Of a stretch of 64,000 nucleotides of DNA, positions 32,178 through 43,161 are shown piece by piece. The stretch is taken from assembly GCF_024273235.1 (NCBI RefSeq), contig NZ_JANBVH010000005.1, positions 1 through 64,000 on the forward strand, read 5' to 3'. The DNA comes from Sphingomonas faeni. Lineage in GTDB: Bacteria > Pseudomonadota > Alphaproteobacteria > Sphingomonadales > Sphingomonadaceae. Both the position numbers and the translations under genes were made by a program. Below the pieces are notes generated by a model. The model was not told where the DNA came from, made no database searches, and saw only the letters and a program-made list of their open reading frames with translations. Within the stretch, counting starts at the first letter, position 1, and the number at the start of each line of letters is the position of its first letter.

Positions 32178-34205
32178 TTACTGGTCGAGGAAACTCCGCA
32201 TCTTCCTTGACCGCGACGGATGCTTCAGCTTCCGCAGCGCCTTCGCCTCGATCTGGCGGATGCGCTCGCGGGTGACCGAAAACTGCTGGCCGACTTCCTC
32301 GAGCGTGTGATCGGTGTTCATGCCGATGCCGAAGCGCATGCGCAGCACGCGCTCTTCGCGCGGCGTCAGCGACGCCAGCACCCGCGTCACCGTCTCCTTC
32401 AAGTTCGCCTGGATCGCGGCATCCACCGGGATGATCGCGTTCTTGTCCTCGATGAAGTCGCCGAGATGCGAATCCTCCTCGTCGCCGATCGGCGTTTCGA
32501 GGCTGATCGGCTCCTTGGCGATCTTCATCACCTTGCGGACCTTCTCCAGCGGCATGGAGAGGCGCTCGGCCATCTCCTCCGGGGTCGGCTCGCGGCCCTG
32601 CTCGTGGAGGAACTGGCGGCTGGTGCGGACCAGCTTGTTGATCGTCTCGATCATGTGGACCGGGATACGGATGGTCCGCGCCTGGTCGGCGATCGAGCGG
32701 GTGATCGCCTGGCGAATCCACCACGTCGCATAGGTGCTGAATTTGTAGCCGCGGCGATACTCGAACTTGTCGACCGCCTTCATCAGGCCGATATTGCCCT
32801 CTTGGATGAGATCCAGGAACTGCAGGCCGCGGTTCGTGTATTTCTTGGCGATCGAGATCACCAGCCGCAGGTTCGCCTCGACCATCTCCTTCTTGGCGAT
32901 ACGCGCCTCGCGCTCGCCCTTCTGGACCATGTTGACGATCCGGCGGAACTCGGTGAGCGCCATGCCGGTCTGCTGCGTGATGTCGGCGATCTCGGCACGG
33001 ATGCGCTCGACCGCTTCGCCCTCGTTGGCGACGAACGCGGTCCACTTCTTGTCGACCTTGTTGACCGTCGCCAGCCAGTTCTCGTCGATCTCGTGACCGA
33101 TATAGCGATCGAGGAAGTCCTTGCGCGGCACCTTGTGGCGCTCCGCGAGGCGCAGCATCTGGCCGCCCAGCGCGGTCAGGCGACGGTTATAGGCATAGAG
33201 CTGATCGACCAGATATTCGATCTTGGCGTTGTGGAACTGGACGCTCTCGACCTCGGCGGTGAGCTCCTCGCGCAGCTTCTGGTATTTGCGCTCGTCGGCA
33301 GCCGAGAAATCGCCGCCGATGCCCATCGCGTCGACGCGCGACTGCTGTATTTTGCTGAACTTCTTGTAGAGCGCGGTGATGCTGGCGAACCGCTCGAGCG
33401 CGATCGGCTTGAGCTGTTCCTCCATCTGCGCGAGGCTGAGGGTGTTGTCCTCCTCCTCGTCGTCCGATGCGCGCGGAGCCCGGCGCTCGCCGTCCTCGTC
33501 CTCGTCGGCGGACGGCTCTTCGGGCTCGGCCTCTTCCTTGAACGAAGGGCCGGCGTTCTTCTCGCTGATCTCGCCGTCGTCGGCTTCGCCGTCCTCGGCC
33601 ATCGCCTCGGGGGCGGGGTCCTTCGACAGCATCGCGTCGAGATCCATGATCTCGCGCAGCTGCATCGTGCCCTCGTTCAGCGCGGTCGACCAGTCGATGA
33701 TCGCGTTGAAGGTGATCGGCGATTCGCACAGGCCGAGGATCATCGTGTCGCGACCCGCCTCGATGCGCTTGGCGATCGCGATCTCGCCCTCGCGGCTGAG
33801 CAGCTCGACCGCGCCCATCTCGCGCAGGTACATGCGGACCGGATCGTCGGTGCGATCGATGGTCTCTTTCTTCTTTTCGATCGCGGGGCCTGTGTCGGCA
33901 TCCGCGTCGGCGGCCTCCGGCTCGTCCTCGTCGTCCTTGGCGGGCTCGGTCTCGCCGTCCTCGCCGGCTTCGTCGTTCTCGACGATGTTGATGCCCATCT
34001 CGCTCAGCGCGGCACTGATGTCCTCGATCTGGTCGGACGACATCTCGCCCTGCGGCAGCGCTTCGTTGAGCTGCTCATAGGTGATGTAGCCGCGCTTCTT
34101 GGCGCGCGCGATGACCTTCTTGATCGACGCATCGTTCATGTCGATCAGCGGCGCATCGCCGGTTTCGTTCGTCTCGGCGGGTTCCGCCATGTTCGCCTTA
34201 GCCAT
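32178..34205 (-). CDS. rpoD: Primary sigma factor RpoD (sigma-70)
   Basis: 675 aa. Region 1.1 at the N terminus, a large acidic non-conserved insert (about 195-265), region 1.2 [11 protein letters not shown], region 2 [20 protein letters not shown] and [20 protein letters not shown] (-10 recognition), region 3, and region 4 [21 protein letters not shown] (-35 helix-turn-helix). Starts at ATG 34205, whose A is also the last base of the dnaG TGA, so rpoD is read by coupling after dnaG. Followed by an intrinsic terminator. Confidence 0.98.
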   Translation of the reverse strand: MAKANMAEPAETNETGDAPLIDMNDASIKKVIARAKKRGYITYEQLNEALPQGEMSSDQIEDISAALSEMGINIVENDEAGEDGETEPAKDDEDEPEAADADADTGPAIEKKKETIDRTDDPVRMYLREMGAVELLSREGEIAIAKRIEAGRDTMILGLCESPITFNAIIDWSTALNEGTMQLREIMDLDAMLSKDPAPEAMAEDGEADDGEISEKNAGPSFKEEAEPEEPSADEDEDGERRAPRASDDEEEDNTLSLAQMEEQLKPIALERFASITALYKKFSKIQQSRVDAMGIGGDFSAADERKYQKLREELTAEVESVQFHNAKIEYLVDQLYAYNRRLTALGGQMLRLAERHKVPRKDFLDRYIGHEIDENWLATVNKVDKKWTAFVANEGEAVERIRAEIADITQQTGMALTEFRRIVNMVQKGEREARIAKKEMVEANLRLVISIAKKYTNRGLQFLDLIQEGNIGLMKAVDKFEYRRGYKFSTYATWWIRQAITRSIADQARTIRIPVHMIETINKLVRTSRQFLHEQGREPTPEEMAERLSMPLEKVRKVMKIAKEPISLETPIGDEEDSHLGDFIEDKNAIIPVDAAIQANLKETVTRVLASLTPREERVLRMRFGIGMNTDHTLEEVGQQFSVTRERIRQIEAKALRKLKHPSRSRKMRSFLDQ

Positions 34206-36067
34206 CAATCGCCCTCGGTACCCAACGCTCGGGCGTCTTCGTTCGACTGTACAAGATTTGCAAGTCGGACTTCCAACGCCTGTTTCTCTCTTACCATAGC
34301 CACTTGTCGTTCGAACGCCGCTTCGGTGAAGTGCGTCTGCATCGCCGCGGTCGCCTGCTTGAGTGCCGCGTCTACCTCAGGGCGGGCGACCATGATCGCG
34401 ATCGCTTCGTCGAGGTCGGCACGGACGCGGGCTGGATCGGCCGTGGTCTGCGTGAACGAATAGGGCATCGTATCGGCTCTCAACAGGTCACTCGCGACTG
34501 AATTGAAACCGGACCTCGCCAATATGGTGAGCAAGCGCCCGCTATCAAGCTTCTGGTCCTCAAGTGCAACATCTACGACCGCTTCGAACAATCGCCCGAG
34601 CGCGCCGTCGATCATTTGCAGCGAGCCGAGCACCTCCATGTGGCGCGCGATCTCGACCGGGTGGCGGATCAGGCCGGCGAGGACGGCCTTGGCCAATACG
34701 CGGTCGATTCCGGTGGCGAGGAAGGCTTTCGCGTCTTCGGTGACTGGTGCGGCGGGGGGCTTCCAGCCTCCCTTGGGGCGTTCGCCTCTGGGCACGAAGG
34801 GGGCGCGCACCGGTTTGAAATGCTCGTAGAAGCGGTTCTTGAACTCGGCGTGATATTGTTGCTTCACCGACGGGTCGGCGATGCCTTCCGCGAGTTCGTG
34901 GAGGCGGCGCTTGAGGCCGGCGCGCTGTTCGGGGGTGTCGAGTGCCTCGGCGGCGACTTCGGACGCCCAGAGCCGGTCGACGAGCTGCTCGGGGGCTTTG
35001 AGCAGCGCTTCGAATGCGGCGGGGCCACCCGAGCGGACGAGATCGTCGGGGTCCTGGCCTTGCGGGAGCGTCACGAAGGCGAGGCTGCGGCCGGGGGCGA
35101 GCAGGGGGAGGGCGCGGTGGGCGGCCCGGAGCGATGCCTTCTGGCCGGCGCCGTCGCCGTCGAAGCAGAGCAACGGGACGTCGACCATCCGCCACAGCCG
35201 TTCGAGCTGCGCTTCGGTCAGCGCGGTGCCGAGCGGGGCGACCGCTTCGCCGAAGCCGGCCTGGGCGAGCGCGATGACGTCCATATAGCCCTCGACCACC
35301 AGCACGCGGCCGGACTTGCGCGAGGCGGGGGCTGCTCGATCGAGATTGTAGAGCGTGCGGCCCTTGTCGAAGAGCGGGGTGTCGGGGGAGTTGAGATACT
35401 TCGGCTCGCCACCGTCGAGCACGCGCCCGCCGAACGCGATCGTCCGCCCGCGGGGGTCGCGGATCGGGATCATCAGGCGGCCGCGGAACCGGTCGTACGG
35501 GTCCTTGCCTTCGACCGAGATCAGCATGCCGGACTCGACCAGCATCGGGTCGCCGTACTCCTTCAGCGCGGTCTTGAGCTTGCCGCGGCTGTCGGGCGCG
35601 AACCCCATGCCGAACGCGCGCGCCGTCTCGGGCTTGATCCCGCGGCGGTCGAGGAGCGCGCGCGCTTCGGTGCCGGGGAGGCCGTTCAGTTGCTCGGTGA
35701 ACCAGTCGGCGGCGTCGGCCATGACTTCGTGCAGGCCCTTGGCGCGTTCGGCCTTGGCGGCGGACTGGCGGTCCATCGCGGGCATGTCCATGCCCGCCGC
35801 CTGAGCGAGTTCCTTGACCGCGTCCATGAAGGGGAGGCCGCGCTGGTCGGTCATCCACTTGATCGCGTCGCCGTGCGCGGAGCAACCGAAGCAGTGGTAG
35901 AAGCCCTTGTCGTCGTTGACGTAGAACGACGGGGTCTTCTCGTTGTGGAACGGGCAGCAGCCCTTGTGCTCGCGGCCGGCCTTGGTGAGCTTGGTGGTCT
36001 TGCCGACGAGCGCCGAGAGCGAGGTGCGGGCGCGGAGTTCGTCGAGGAATTGTGGGGTTAGGGCCAT
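34205..36067 (-). CDS. dnaG: DNA primase DnaG
   Basis: 620 aa; makes RNA primers at replication forks. N-terminal zinc ribbon [15 protein letters not shown]...[14 protein letters not shown]-polymerase core with [31 protein letters not shown] acidic motifs [15 protein letters not shown] and [12 protein letters not shown], then the C-terminal helicase-interaction domain. Its ATG at 36067 overlaps the 3' end of the DUF559 gene by 10 bp. Part of yqeY-DUF559-dnaG-rpoD. Confidence 0.98.
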   Translation of the reverse strand: MALTPQFLDELRARTSLSALVGKTTKLTKAGREHKGCCPFHNEKTPSFYVNDDKGFYHCFGCSAHGDAIKWMTDQRGLPFMDAVKELAQAAGMDMPAMDRQSAAKAERAKGLHEVMADAADWFTEQLNGLPGTEARALLDRRGIKPETARAFGMGFAPDSRGKLKTALKEYGDPMLVESGMLISVEGKDPYDRFRGRLMIPIRDPRGRTIAFGGRVLDGGEPKYLNSPDTPLFDKGRTLYNLDRAAPASRKSGRVLVVEGYMDVIALAQAGFGEAVAPLGTALTEAQLERLWRMVDVPLLCFDGDGAGQKASLRAAHRALPLLAPGRSLAFVTLPQGQDPDDLVRSGGPAAFEALLKAPEQLVDRLWASEVAAEALDTPEQRAGLKRRLHELAEGIADPSVKQQYHAEFKNRFYEHFKPVRAPFVPRGERPKGGWKPPAAPVTEDAKAFLATGIDRVLAKAVLAGLIRHPVEIARHMEVLGSLQMIDGALGRLFEAVVDVALEDQKLDSGRLLTILARSGFNSVASDLLRADTMPYSFTQTTADPARVRADLDEAIAIMVARPEVDAALKQATAAMQTHFTEAAFERQVAMVREKQALEVRLANLVQSNEDARALGTEGD

Positions 36068-36540
36068 GGGGTTGCTTTGGTGGGGGTGGTTTGTGCGGCA
36101 CTGCCCTCCCCCGACCCCTCCCGCAGGCGGGAGGGGAGCAGAAGTGCAGGGCTTTCCCCGGGCGCAACAGCATTCCCCTTCCGCTTGCGGGAGGGGTTAG
36201 GGGAGGGGCGTTCCGCAAGCACGCGCCCGATCTCGGCCACCACGCCTTCCATCCGCTCCAGAACGTCGTTGTTCCAGAACCGGATCACGCGGTAGCCTTG
36301 GTGTTCGATGAAGCGCGTTCGCCGGGCGTCATCGTCGGAGTGCCAGTCATGCTGTCCGCCGTCGACCTCGATCACGAGCCTGGCGCCACGGGAAACGAAA
36401 TCGCAGATGAACGGGCCGATCGGGACCTGGCGGTTGAACCTTACGCCGGACGTCCGGCGTGCGGCGAGGTGCTGCCACAACGCGCTCTCGGCACGCGTGG
36501 GGTTGGTGCGGAGTGCTCGGATGCGGGTGCGTTGTTCCAA
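36058..36540 (-). CDS. DUF559 (Vsr-like) endonuclease-fold protein with repeat-derived tail
   Basis: 160 aa. Residues 1-110 are a DUF559 domain: TRAESALWQHLAARRTSGV, FICDFVSRGARLVIEVDGGQ (Glu and Asp of a PD-(D/E)XK-like core), RRTRFIEHQGYRVIRFWNNDVL. This fold is related to very-short-patch-repair nucleases; biological role unknown. The last about 50 residues (PSPNPSRKRKG..., LLPSRLREGSGEG) are translated from a palindromic repeat (36102-36208), so the native C terminus was probably replaced. The extended frame now overlaps the dnaG start by 10 bp. It lies between yqeY and dnaG, both conserved, so it is an accessory insert. Confidence 0.8.
   Translation of the reverse strand: MEQRTRIRALRTNPTRAESALWQHLAARRTSGVRFNRQVPIGPFICDFVSRGARLVIEVDGGQHDWHSDDDARRTRFIEHQGYRVIRFWNNDVLERMEGVVAEIGRVLAERPSPNPSRKRKGNAVAPGESPALLLPSRLREGSGEGSAAQTTPTKATPWP
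36102..36208. repeat. Palindromic repeat forming the 3' end of the DUF559 gene
   Basis: End hairpins CCTCCCGCAGGCGGGAGG (about 36116-36133) and CTTCCGCTTGCGGGAGG (about 36178-36195), flanked by CCCTCCCC / GGGGAGGG. Same family as 15317-15426, 18951-19054 and the carA insert. Fully within the DUF559 frame. Confidence 0.85.
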
Positions 36541-36562
36541 TGCTCCGTCTCCTGTGTGGCGC

Positions 36563-36602
36563 TGCCCTCCCCCGACCCCTCCCGCAGGCGGGAGGGGAGC
36601 AG
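36563..36602. repeat. Half copy of CCCCTCCCGC repeat
   Basis: One arm only: GCCCTCCCCCGACCCCTCCC then GCAGGCGGGAGGGGAGCAG, matching 36102-36142. In the 65-bp spacer between yqeY and the DUF559 gene. Confidence 0.75.
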
Positions 36603-36605
36603 AAT

Positions 36606-37058
36606 TTACGACAGCGCTGCCTTTACCAGGCCGCTCGCCTTGCTCATGTCCAGCTCGCTCGCGTGGCGCGCCTTCAGTTCGGCCATCACGCGGCCCATGT
36701 CCTTCATGCCGGTCGCGCCGAGTTCCGTCTTGATCGCCTCGATCGCCGCCGACGTCTCCGCTTCGCTCATCTGCTGCGGCAGGAAGCGTTCGATCACCGC
36801 GACCTCGGCGGTCTCCGCATCGGCGAGTTCCTGGCGGCCGCCCTTCGCGAACATCTCGATCGACTCGCGGCGCTGCTTGACCATCTTCTGGAGCACTTCG
36901 ATTACCAGCGCGTCGTCGCTCTCGGGCGCCTTCCCCGTCCGCGCCTCGATGTCGCGGTTCTTGATTGCGGCCTGGATCAACGAGATAGCGTTGCGGCTCT
37001 GCTTGTCGCCGGCCTTCATGGCGGTCAGCTGCGCGGCCTTGATGTCGTCGCGAATCAT
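36606..37058 (-). CDS. GatB/YqeY domain protein
   Basis: 150 aa, stand-alone YqeY family (related to the tail domain of GatB). Begins MIRDDIKAAQLTAMKAGDK; contains NRDIEARTGK, VLQKMVKQRRESIEMFAKGGR and IERFLPQQMSEAE. Precise role unknown; a tRNA or amidotransferase-linked function is inferred only from homology. The ATG at 37058 was preferred to a longer frame running into the carA promoter region. Commonly found between carA and dnaG in alphaproteobacteria, here transcribed towards dnaG. Confidence 0.9.
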   Translation of the reverse strand: MIRDDIKAAQLTAMKAGDKQSRNAISLIQAAIKNRDIEARTGKAPESDDALVIEVLQKMVKQRRESIEMFAKGGRQELADAETAEVAVIERFLPQQMSEAETSAAIEAIKTELGATGMKDMGRVMAELKARHASELDMSKASGLVKAALS

Positions 37059-37198
37059 GTACTGGTCTTTCAGGCGGTTCGGGATAGCCCGACGGGATAG
37101 CGCGTCCGCCGTCCGTTTAACAGATTGACGCTGCGGCGCGCCGGCCTTAGCGGACACCACTTAGCGACATCGTCAACGTAAAGAGAGTGCCCAGCCTG

Positions 37199-38512
37199 AT
37201 GGCCGACACCAATCCACTAGCCATGCCTGCTGGAGCTACCGGCGTCCTGGTCCTCGCCAATGGCGACGTGATCTGGGGTCGCGGGTTCGGCGCAGAGGGC
37301 AGTGCGGTCGGCGAAGTGTGCTTCCACACCGCGATGACCGGCTATCAGGAGGTGCTGACCGACCCGTCCTTCGCCGGGCAGATGATCTGCTTCACGTTTC
37401 CGCACATCGGCAATGTCGGCGCGAACCCCGACGACGTCGAGGCGGACGACCCGCATGCGCTCGGCATCATCGTCCGCGAGGACGTGACGCAGCCGTCGAG
37501 CTTCCGCGCGGTCGAGGGGCTGGACGGCTGGATGAAGCGGCATGCGCGGATCGGGCTTTCGGGCGTCGACACGCGCGCGCTGACGCGGCGGATCCGGGTG
37601 GCGGGGGCGCCTAATGGCGTGATCGCGCATTCGGCTAGCGGCGAGTTCGACGTGCCCGCGCTGCTGGCGATGGCGCGCGCGTGGCCGGGGCTGGAGGGGA
37701 TGGACCTCGCCAAGGATGTGTCGACCGAGATGCATTATGGCTGGGGTGAGGATGCTCCGGGCGGGACGTGGAAGCTGGGCTTCGGCTATTCTCCTTCCCC
37801 CCTCCCGCAAGCGGGAGGGGCCGGGGGTGGGCTCCCGGCGTCCTCGACAGACAACGGCGCAGTAGATCCTTCTTCCACCGCCACCCCGACAGGCGAGCGC
37901 GCGCCCACCCCCAACCCCCTCCCGCTTGCGGGAGGGGGCTCAAGTGAAGCCCGCCCCCACGTCGTCGCGATCGATTATGGCTCGAAGCGCAACATCTTCC
38001 GCAACCTCGTCGCGGCCGGCGCCAAGGTATCCGTCGTAAGCGCGACCGCCAGCTTCGACGACGTGATGGCGCTCGCCCCCGACGGCATCTTCCTGTCGAA
38101 CGGCCCCGGCGACCCCGCCGCGACCGCCGAATACGCCGTCCCGGTGATCCGCCAGTTGCTCGAGACGGGCAAGCCGCTGTTCGGCATCTGCCTCGGCCAC
38201 CAGTTGCTCGGCCTCGCGGTCGGCGCGACCACGACCAAGATGTTCCAGGGCCACCGCGGCGCCAACCACCCGGTCAAGCGCCTGTCCGACGGCGCGGTCG
38301 AGATCACCAGCATGAACCACGGCTTCGCGGTCGAGCGTGAGAGCCTGCCGGCCAACGTCCGCGAGACGCACGTGTCGCTGTTCGATGGGTCGAACGCTGG
38401 GCTGGAACTGACCGACAAGCCGGCGTTCTCAGTGCAGTATCACCCCGAGGCGAGCCCGGGGCCGCAGGACAGCCTGTATCTGTTCGAGCGGTTTGTGGCG
38501 ATGCTGCGGTGA
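37199..38512 (+). CDS. carA: Carbamoyl-phosphate synthase small subunit, with 54-aa in-frame repeat insert
   Basis: 437 aa against about 380-390 in the family. Glutaminase subunit that feeds ammonia to CarB for arginine and pyrimidine synthesis. N-terminal domain ATGVLVLANGDVIWGRGFGA... through GTWKLGFGY; C-terminal class I amidotransferase with FLSNGPGDP, catalytic Cys in LFGICLGHQLLG, MNHGFAV and YHPEASPGP. Between them about 54 residues (SPSPLPQAGGAGGGLP...PNPLPLAGGG) are translated from a palindromic repeat (37796-37938) inserted without breaking the frame. ATG 37199 was chosen over GTG 37187 by comparison with family N termini. Followed by GTGA-coupled gene 38509. Confidence 0.97.
   Translation: MADTNPLAMPAGATGVLVLANGDVIWGRGFGAEGSAVGEVCFHTAMTGYQEVLTDPSFAGQMICFTFPHIGNVGANPDDVEADDPHALGIIVREDVTQPSSFRAVEGLDGWMKRHARIGLSGVDTRALTRRIRVAGAPNGVIAHSASGEFDVPALLAMARAWPGLEGMDLAKDVSTEMHYGWGEDAPGGTWKLGFGYSPSPLPQAGGAGGGLPASSTDNGAVDPSSTATPTGERAPTPNPLPLAGGGSSEARPHVVAIDYGSKRNIFRNLVAAGAKVSVVSATASFDDVMALAPDGIFLSNGPGDPAATAEYAVPVIRQLLETGKPLFGICLGHQLLGLAVGATTTKMFQGHRGANHPVKRLSDGAVEITSMNHGFAVERESLPANVRETHVSLFDGSNAGLELTDKPAFSVQYHPEASPGPQDSLYLFERFVAMLR
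37796..37938. repeat. Palindromic repeat inside carA
   Basis: Ends CCCCCCTCCCGCAAGCGGGA and CCTCCCGCTTGCGGGAGGGG, with inner GGGGGTGGGC / GCCCACCCCC. Same family as 15317-15426. It is in frame at the linker between the CarA N-terminal and glutaminase domains. Confidence 0.92.
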
Positions 38513-39273
38513 AGGTGCAAATCGTACCTGATATTCCCAGCGAGTTCCCGCAGTGGATTCGCTTGGCTCAGGTGCTGAGTCAGGAGGATGTCATTGCCAC
38601 TTTGATGTTCAAAGCGCGCGCCCATTCGCAGATGAATCATCAGGATGCAGCCGACGCTATAATCGCACTCTTTGCTTGGCGTGATGTTACTGGATACTCC
38701 TCCATTGCCGATAAAAATAAGCAAGCGAGAATGTTTGACCTTAATGAAATGTCAGATGTTTTGGGCATTGATGTTGGGCCGGGCGCCGTGGCGAGTATTG
38801 GTAATACTCTAGAACAATCAGACTATATAATGCATGATTCTCCTCCTGAGGCCGTGGGGGACGATGCTTACTACGCTTACCTAAACGGAGGTGGCTTGGA
38901 GCGCGGTCTATCAGTTTTGGGGCGCATGTATGAAGAGCGGGTTTTTCCCGCTCGGAATAGCATTCCGACGGCCTTTGGAACTGTTTCGCTTAATCATAAC
39001 GATCCGAAAGTAGTGAGTGCCATAAATCTTACTGAGCAGGCGCTTGAAGCTATTCGTGCTTCTAATTCAATTAGCGATGATGATAAGCAGACTTGGCTTT
39101 CGCATATTGATGCTGGGCTTGCGCTTATAAAAAAACCAAAAATATACTTGTCTGCAATATCTTTGCTTCTGATTCAGCCACTTTACAGCGCATATTCGTC
39201 CATCCTTGAAGACAGCGCCAAGCCGATTATCGCGGCGGCCCTTCACGCACTAAAAACTTTGATAGGTTTCTAA
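38509..39273 (+). CDS. Unknown AT-rich gene lodged between carA and carB
   Basis: 254 aa, unrecognised. GTG start at 38509 overlaps the carA stop (GTGA), and its TAA overlaps the carB ATG (TAATG at 39271-39275). Soluble, mildly acidic N-terminal region with helices ([37 protein letters not shown]), a central [17 protein letters not shown] segment, and a hydrophobic C-terminal about 45 residues ([18 protein letters not shown]...) that could be a membrane hairpin or amphipathic anchor. Codon use is clearly AT-richer than carA/carB, suggesting acquisition. No function can be assigned; tight coupling on both sides means it is translated with the carbamoyl-phosphate synthase subunits. Confidence 0.75.
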   Translation: MKVQIVPDIPSEFPQWIRLAQVLSQEDVIATLMFKARAHSQMNHQDAADAIIALFAWRDVTGYSSIADKNKQARMFDLNEMSDVLGIDVGPGAVASIGNTLEQSDYIMHDSPPEAVGDDAYYAYLNGGGLERGLSVLGRMYEERVFPARNSIPTAFGTVSLNHNDPKVVSAINLTEQALEAIRASNSISDDDKQTWLSHIDAGLALIKKPKIYLSAISLLLIQPLYSAYSSILEDSAKPIIAAALHALKTLIGF

Positions 39274-42200
39274 TGCCAAAACGCACCGACATCTCCTCGA
39301 TCCTCGTCATCGGCGCAGGACCTATCGTCATCGGCCAGGCGTGCGAGTTCGATTATTCGGGCACGCAGGCGATCAAGGCGTTGAAGGAGGAGGGCTATCG
39401 TATCGTCCTCGTCAATTCGAACCCCGCCACGATCATGACCGATCCCGAGCTGGCCGACGCGACCTATGTCGAGCCGATCACGCCGGCGATCGTCGCCAAG
39501 ATCATCGAGAAGGAGCGCCCCGACGCGATCCTGCCGACGATGGGCGGGCAGACCGCGTTGAATACCGCGCTCGCGCTGTTCCATGACGGAACGCTCGAGA
39601 AGTTCGGCGTGACGATGATCGGGGCGGATGCCGATGCGATCGACATGGCGGAGGACCGGCTGAAGTTCCGCGATGCGATGGACCGGATCGGGCTGGAAAG
39701 CGCACGCTCGGCGATCGCACATACTGTCGAGGAAGCGCTCGAAGGCCTTGAGAAGACAGGGCTTCCGTCGATCATCCGGCCGAGCTTCACGATGGGCGGC
39801 TCGGGCGGCGGCATCGCGTACAACCGCGAGGAGTTCATCGCGATCGTCCGCAACGGGCTCGATTTGTCGCCGACCACCGAGGTGCTGATCGAGGAATCGC
39901 TGCTCGGCTGGAAAGAATACGAGATGGAGGTGGTGCGCGATCGCAACGACAACGCGATCATCATCTGCTCGATCGAGAACGTCGATCCGATGGGCGTCCA
40001 TACCGGCGACTCGATCACGGTCGCGCCGGCGCTGACGCTGACCGACAAGGAATACCAGATCATGCGCAACGCATCGATCGCGGTGTTGCGCGAAATCGGT
40101 GTCGAAACAGGCGGTTCGAACGTGCAGTTCGCAGTCAATCCGAAGGACGGCCGGCTGGTCGTCATCGAGATGAACCCACGCGTTTCGCGCTCGTCCGCGC
40201 TGGCGTCGAAGGCGACCGGCTTCCCGATCGCGAAGGTCGCGGCAAAGCTGGCGGTCGGCTACACGCTCGACGAGATCGAGAACGATATCACCGGCGCTAC
40301 GCCGGCCGCGTTCGAGCCGACGATCGATTACGTCGTCACCAAGATCCCGCGGTTCGCGTTCGAGAAGTTCAAGGGCGCGTCGAGCACGCTCGGCACCGCG
40401 ATGAAGTCGGTCGGCGAGGTGATGGCGATCGGTCGCAACATCCACGAGTCGATGCAGAAGGCGTTGCGCGGGCTCGAGACGGGCTTGTCGGGGTTCAACC
40501 AGGTCGATCATCTGGTCGGCGCACCGCGGGCGGAGATCGAGGCGGCGCTGGCCGTCGCGACGCCGGACCGGTTGCTGGTGGCGGCGCAGGCTTTGCGTGA
40601 GGGCTTCACGGTTGCCGAGGTGCATGCGATCGCCAAATATGATCCGTGGTTCCTGGAGCGGATCGCCGAGATCATCGCGGCCGAGGCCGAGGTGATGAAG
40701 GACGGCCTGCCGATCGACGCGGCCGGCATGCGGCGGCTGAAAAGCATGGGGTTCAGCGACAAAAGGCTCGCGTGGCTGGCGCTGCAATCCGCCAATCTGC
40801 GGGGCATGAACCGCGGGATCGCGCGCGGCTCGGGGCTGATCCACGAGGTCGTCAAGGCGATGACCGGCGGCGTGACCGAGGAGGAGGTGCGCCAGCATCG
40901 CTTGAAGCTCGGCGTGCGGCCGGTGTTCAAGCGGATCGATACGTGCGCGGCCGAATTCGATGCGAAGACGCCGTATATGTATTCGACCTATGAGGCGCCG
41001 AGCTTCGGCGAGCCCGAGAACGAGTCCGAGCCTACGGATCGGAAGAAGATCGTGATCCTGGGCGGCGGGCCGAACCGGATCGGGCAGGGGATCGAGTTCG
41101 ATTATTGTTGCTGCCATGCGTGCTTCGCGCTGGCGGATGCGGGCTATGAGACGATCATGGTCAACTGCAACCCGGAGACGGTCAGCACCGATTACGACAC
41201 CAGCGACCGGCTGTATTTCGAGCCGCTGACCGCCGAGGACGTGCTGGAGATCCTGCATGTCGAGGCGTCGAAGGGCGAACTGGTCGGCGTGATCGTGCAG
41301 TTCGGTGGGCAGACGCCGCTGAACCTTGCGCGCTCGCTGGAGGCTGCGGGCATTCCGATCCTGGGGACGACGCCGGACGCGATCGATCTGGCGGAGGACC
41401 GTGAGCGGTTCGCGGCGCTGATCACTAAGCTCGGGTTGCGGCAGCCGGCCAATGGCCTGGCGCGGAGCCGGGACGAGGCGGTCGCGGCGGCGGAGCGGAT
41501 CGGCTATCCGGTGCTGATGCGGCCTTCGTACGTGCTGGGCGGACGGGCGATGGAGATCGTCGATACGCTCGGGCAGCTCGAACATTATATCGCGACCGCG
41601 GTGCAGGTGTCGGGGGACTCGCCGGTGCTGATCGACCAGTATCTGCGCGATGCGATCGAGGTCGATGTCGACGCGATCTGCGACGGGACCGATGTGGTGG
41701 TCGCGGGCGTGTTGCAGCATATCGAAGAGGCGGGCGTCCATTCGGGCGACTCGGCGTGCTCGATCCCGCCTTACTCGCTGTCGGCTGAGATCATCGCGGA
41801 GATCGAGCGACAGACGGTGGCGCTGGCGCATGCTCTGTCGGTCGTGGGGCTGATGAACATCCAGTTCGCGGTGAAGGACGGGCTGGTCTACCTCATCGAG
41901 GTGAACCCGCGTGCGTCGCGCACCGTGCCGTTCGTCGCCAAGGCGATCGGCGTGCCCATCGCCAAGATCGCGGCACGCGTGATGGCGGGCGAAAAGCTGA
42001 AGGACCTGCCGAAGATCGACCGGCATATCGACTATTATGCGGTGAAGGAGGCGGTGTTCCCCTTCAACAAGTTCCCCGGCGTCGATCCGGTGCTGTCACC
42101 GGAAATGAAGTCCACCGGCGAAGTCATGGGAATCGATCCCGATTTCACGATCGCGTTCGCCAAGGCCCAGCTTGGCGCGGGGACGATCCTGCCGACCAAG

Positions 42201-42605
42201 GGCAACGTCTTCGTCAGCGTGAAGGACGGCGACAAGGCGATGATCGTCGAGGCGGTCAAGGCGCTGGTCGATACCGGCTTCTCGATCGTCGCGACCGGTG
42301 GCACCGCGGATCATCTGGCGCTTGCCGGTTTGCCGGTCGAGAAGGTCAACAAGGTCGCGCAGGGGCGGCCGCATATCGTCGACCGGATCAAGGACGGCGA
42401 TATCGCGCTGATCTTCAATACGACCGAGGGGTGGCAGAGCCTGAAGGACTCGCAGCCGATCCGCGCGTCGGCGCTGGGACAACGCATTCCGTACTTCACG
42501 ACGGCACCGGCTTCGCTCGAGGCGGCGAAGGCGATTGCCAAGCTTTCGACGCACAGCCTTGAAGTACGGCCCCTGCAATCCTATTATTCGCAGTCGCACA
42601 ACTGA
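39273..42605 (+). CDS. carB: Carbamoyl-phosphate synthase large subunit
   Basis: 1110 aa; makes carbamoyl phosphate from bicarbonate, ATP and the ammonia supplied by CarA. Two ATP-grasp halves: first [18 protein letters not shown] and [16 protein letters not shown], second [20 protein letters not shown] and [19 protein letters not shown]-terminal MGS-like allosteric domain ([24 protein letters not shown]) ends the protein. Normal length. Its ATG overlaps the stop of the unknown gene; GreA follows 75 bp later. Confidence 0.98.
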   Translation: MPKRTDISSILVIGAGPIVIGQACEFDYSGTQAIKALKEEGYRIVLVNSNPATIMTDPELADATYVEPITPAIVAKIIEKERPDAILPTMGGQTALNTALALFHDGTLEKFGVTMIGADADAIDMAEDRLKFRDAMDRIGLESARSAIAHTVEEALEGLEKTGLPSIIRPSFTMGGSGGGIAYNREEFIAIVRNGLDLSPTTEVLIEESLLGWKEYEMEVVRDRNDNAIIICSIENVDPMGVHTGDSITVAPALTLTDKEYQIMRNASIAVLREIGVETGGSNVQFAVNPKDGRLVVIEMNPRVSRSSALASKATGFPIAKVAAKLAVGYTLDEIENDITGATPAAFEPTIDYVVTKIPRFAFEKFKGASSTLGTAMKSVGEVMAIGRNIHESMQKALRGLETGLSGFNQVDHLVGAPRAEIEAALAVATPDRLLVAAQALREGFTVAEVHAIAKYDPWFLERIAEIIAAEAEVMKDGLPIDAAGMRRLKSMGFSDKRLAWLALQSANLRGMNRGIARGSGLIHEVVKAMTGGVTEEEVRQHRLKLGVRPVFKRIDTCAAEFDAKTPYMYSTYEAPSFGEPENESEPTDRKKIVILGGGPNRIGQGIEFDYCCCHACFALADAGYETIMVNCNPETVSTDYDTSDRLYFEPLTAEDVLEILHVEASKGELVGVIVQFGGQTPLNLARSLEAAGIPILGTTPDAIDLAEDRERFAALITKLGLRQPANGLARSRDEAVAAAERIGYPVLMRPSYVLGGRAMEIVDTLGQLEHYIATAVQVSGDSPVLIDQYLRDAIEVDVDAICDGTDVVVAGVLQHIEEAGVHSGDSACSIPPYSLSAEIIAEIERQTVALAHALSVVGLMNIQFAVKDGLVYLIEVNPRASRTVPFVAKAIGVPIAKIAARVMAGEKLKDLPKIDRHIDYYAVKEAVFPFNKFPGVDPVLSPEMKSTGEVMGIDPDFTIAFAKAQLGAGTILPTKGNVFVSVKDGDKAMIVEAVKALVDTGFSIVATGGTADHLALAGLPVEKVNKVAQGRPHIVDRIKDGDIALIFNTTEGWQSLKDSQPIRASALGQRIPYFTTAPASLEAAKAIAKLSTHSLEVRPLQSYYSQSHN

Positions 42606-42680
42606 TCCCGACATAAGCGTGATGTGTGGGCGGGGCCGTTATGGCGCCCCGCGCGGGGTAATGGATTTGGGGACGAGATG

Positions 42681-43157
42681 ATGGCGACCGTCGAAAAGAT
42701 GCCGATGCTGCAGGAAGGCTATGAGACGCTCAGTGCGGATCTCAAGCGCCTGAAGGCCGAACGTCCGACGATCGTCGACGCGATCGAAGAGGCGCGTGCG
42801 CATGGCGATCTGAGCGAGAACGCGGAATATCATGCCGCCAAGGAGCGTCAGGGCCAGGTCGAGGCTTCGATCTCCGACATCGAGGACAAGCTGTCTCGCG
42901 CGCAGATCATCGACCCGAAGGACCTGTCGGGCGACAAGGTCGTGTTCGGCGCGACGGTGACGTTGCTCGACGAGAACGATAAGCCGGTGAAGTATCAAAT
43001 CGTCGGCCAGACCGAGGCGAATGCCAAGACCGGCCGCATCTCGTACAACTCGCCGCTGGGTCGCGGGCTGATCGGGCGCAAGCTTGATGAGGAGGTCGAG
43101 GTTACGGTGCCGGCCGGCGAGCGCTATTACGTCGTCTCCAAGATCGAGTTCATCTGA
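42681..43157 (+). CDS. greA: Transcription elongation factor GreA
   Basis: 158 aa, family length. Rescues backtracked RNA polymerase by stimulating transcript cleavage. N-terminal coiled coil with the catalytic acidic tip [20 protein letters not shown] and C-terminal FKBP-like domain [43 protein letters not shown]. Two adjacent ATGs (42678, 42681); the second gives the usual [10 protein letters not shown]. Same orientation as carAB. Confidence 0.97.
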   Translation: MATVEKMPMLQEGYETLSADLKRLKAERPTIVDAIEEARAHGDLSENAEYHAAKERQGQVEASISDIEDKLSRAQIIDPKDLSGDKVVFGATVTLLDENDKPVKYQIVGQTEANAKTGRISYNSPLGRGLIGRKLDEEVEVTVPAGERYYVVSKIEFI

Positions 43158-43161
43158 GCCC

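Noticed and set aside
32220..34463. 747-codon ORF antisense to rpoD
   Set aside because: Mirror frame of rpoD with Leu/Arg/Asp bias and no recognisable fold; RpoD is complete on the minus strand.
39270..42026. 918-codon ORF antisense to carB
   Set aside because: Arg/Asp/His-rich shadow of a high-GC gene; no domain, no ribosome-binding site, and carB on the other strand is certain.
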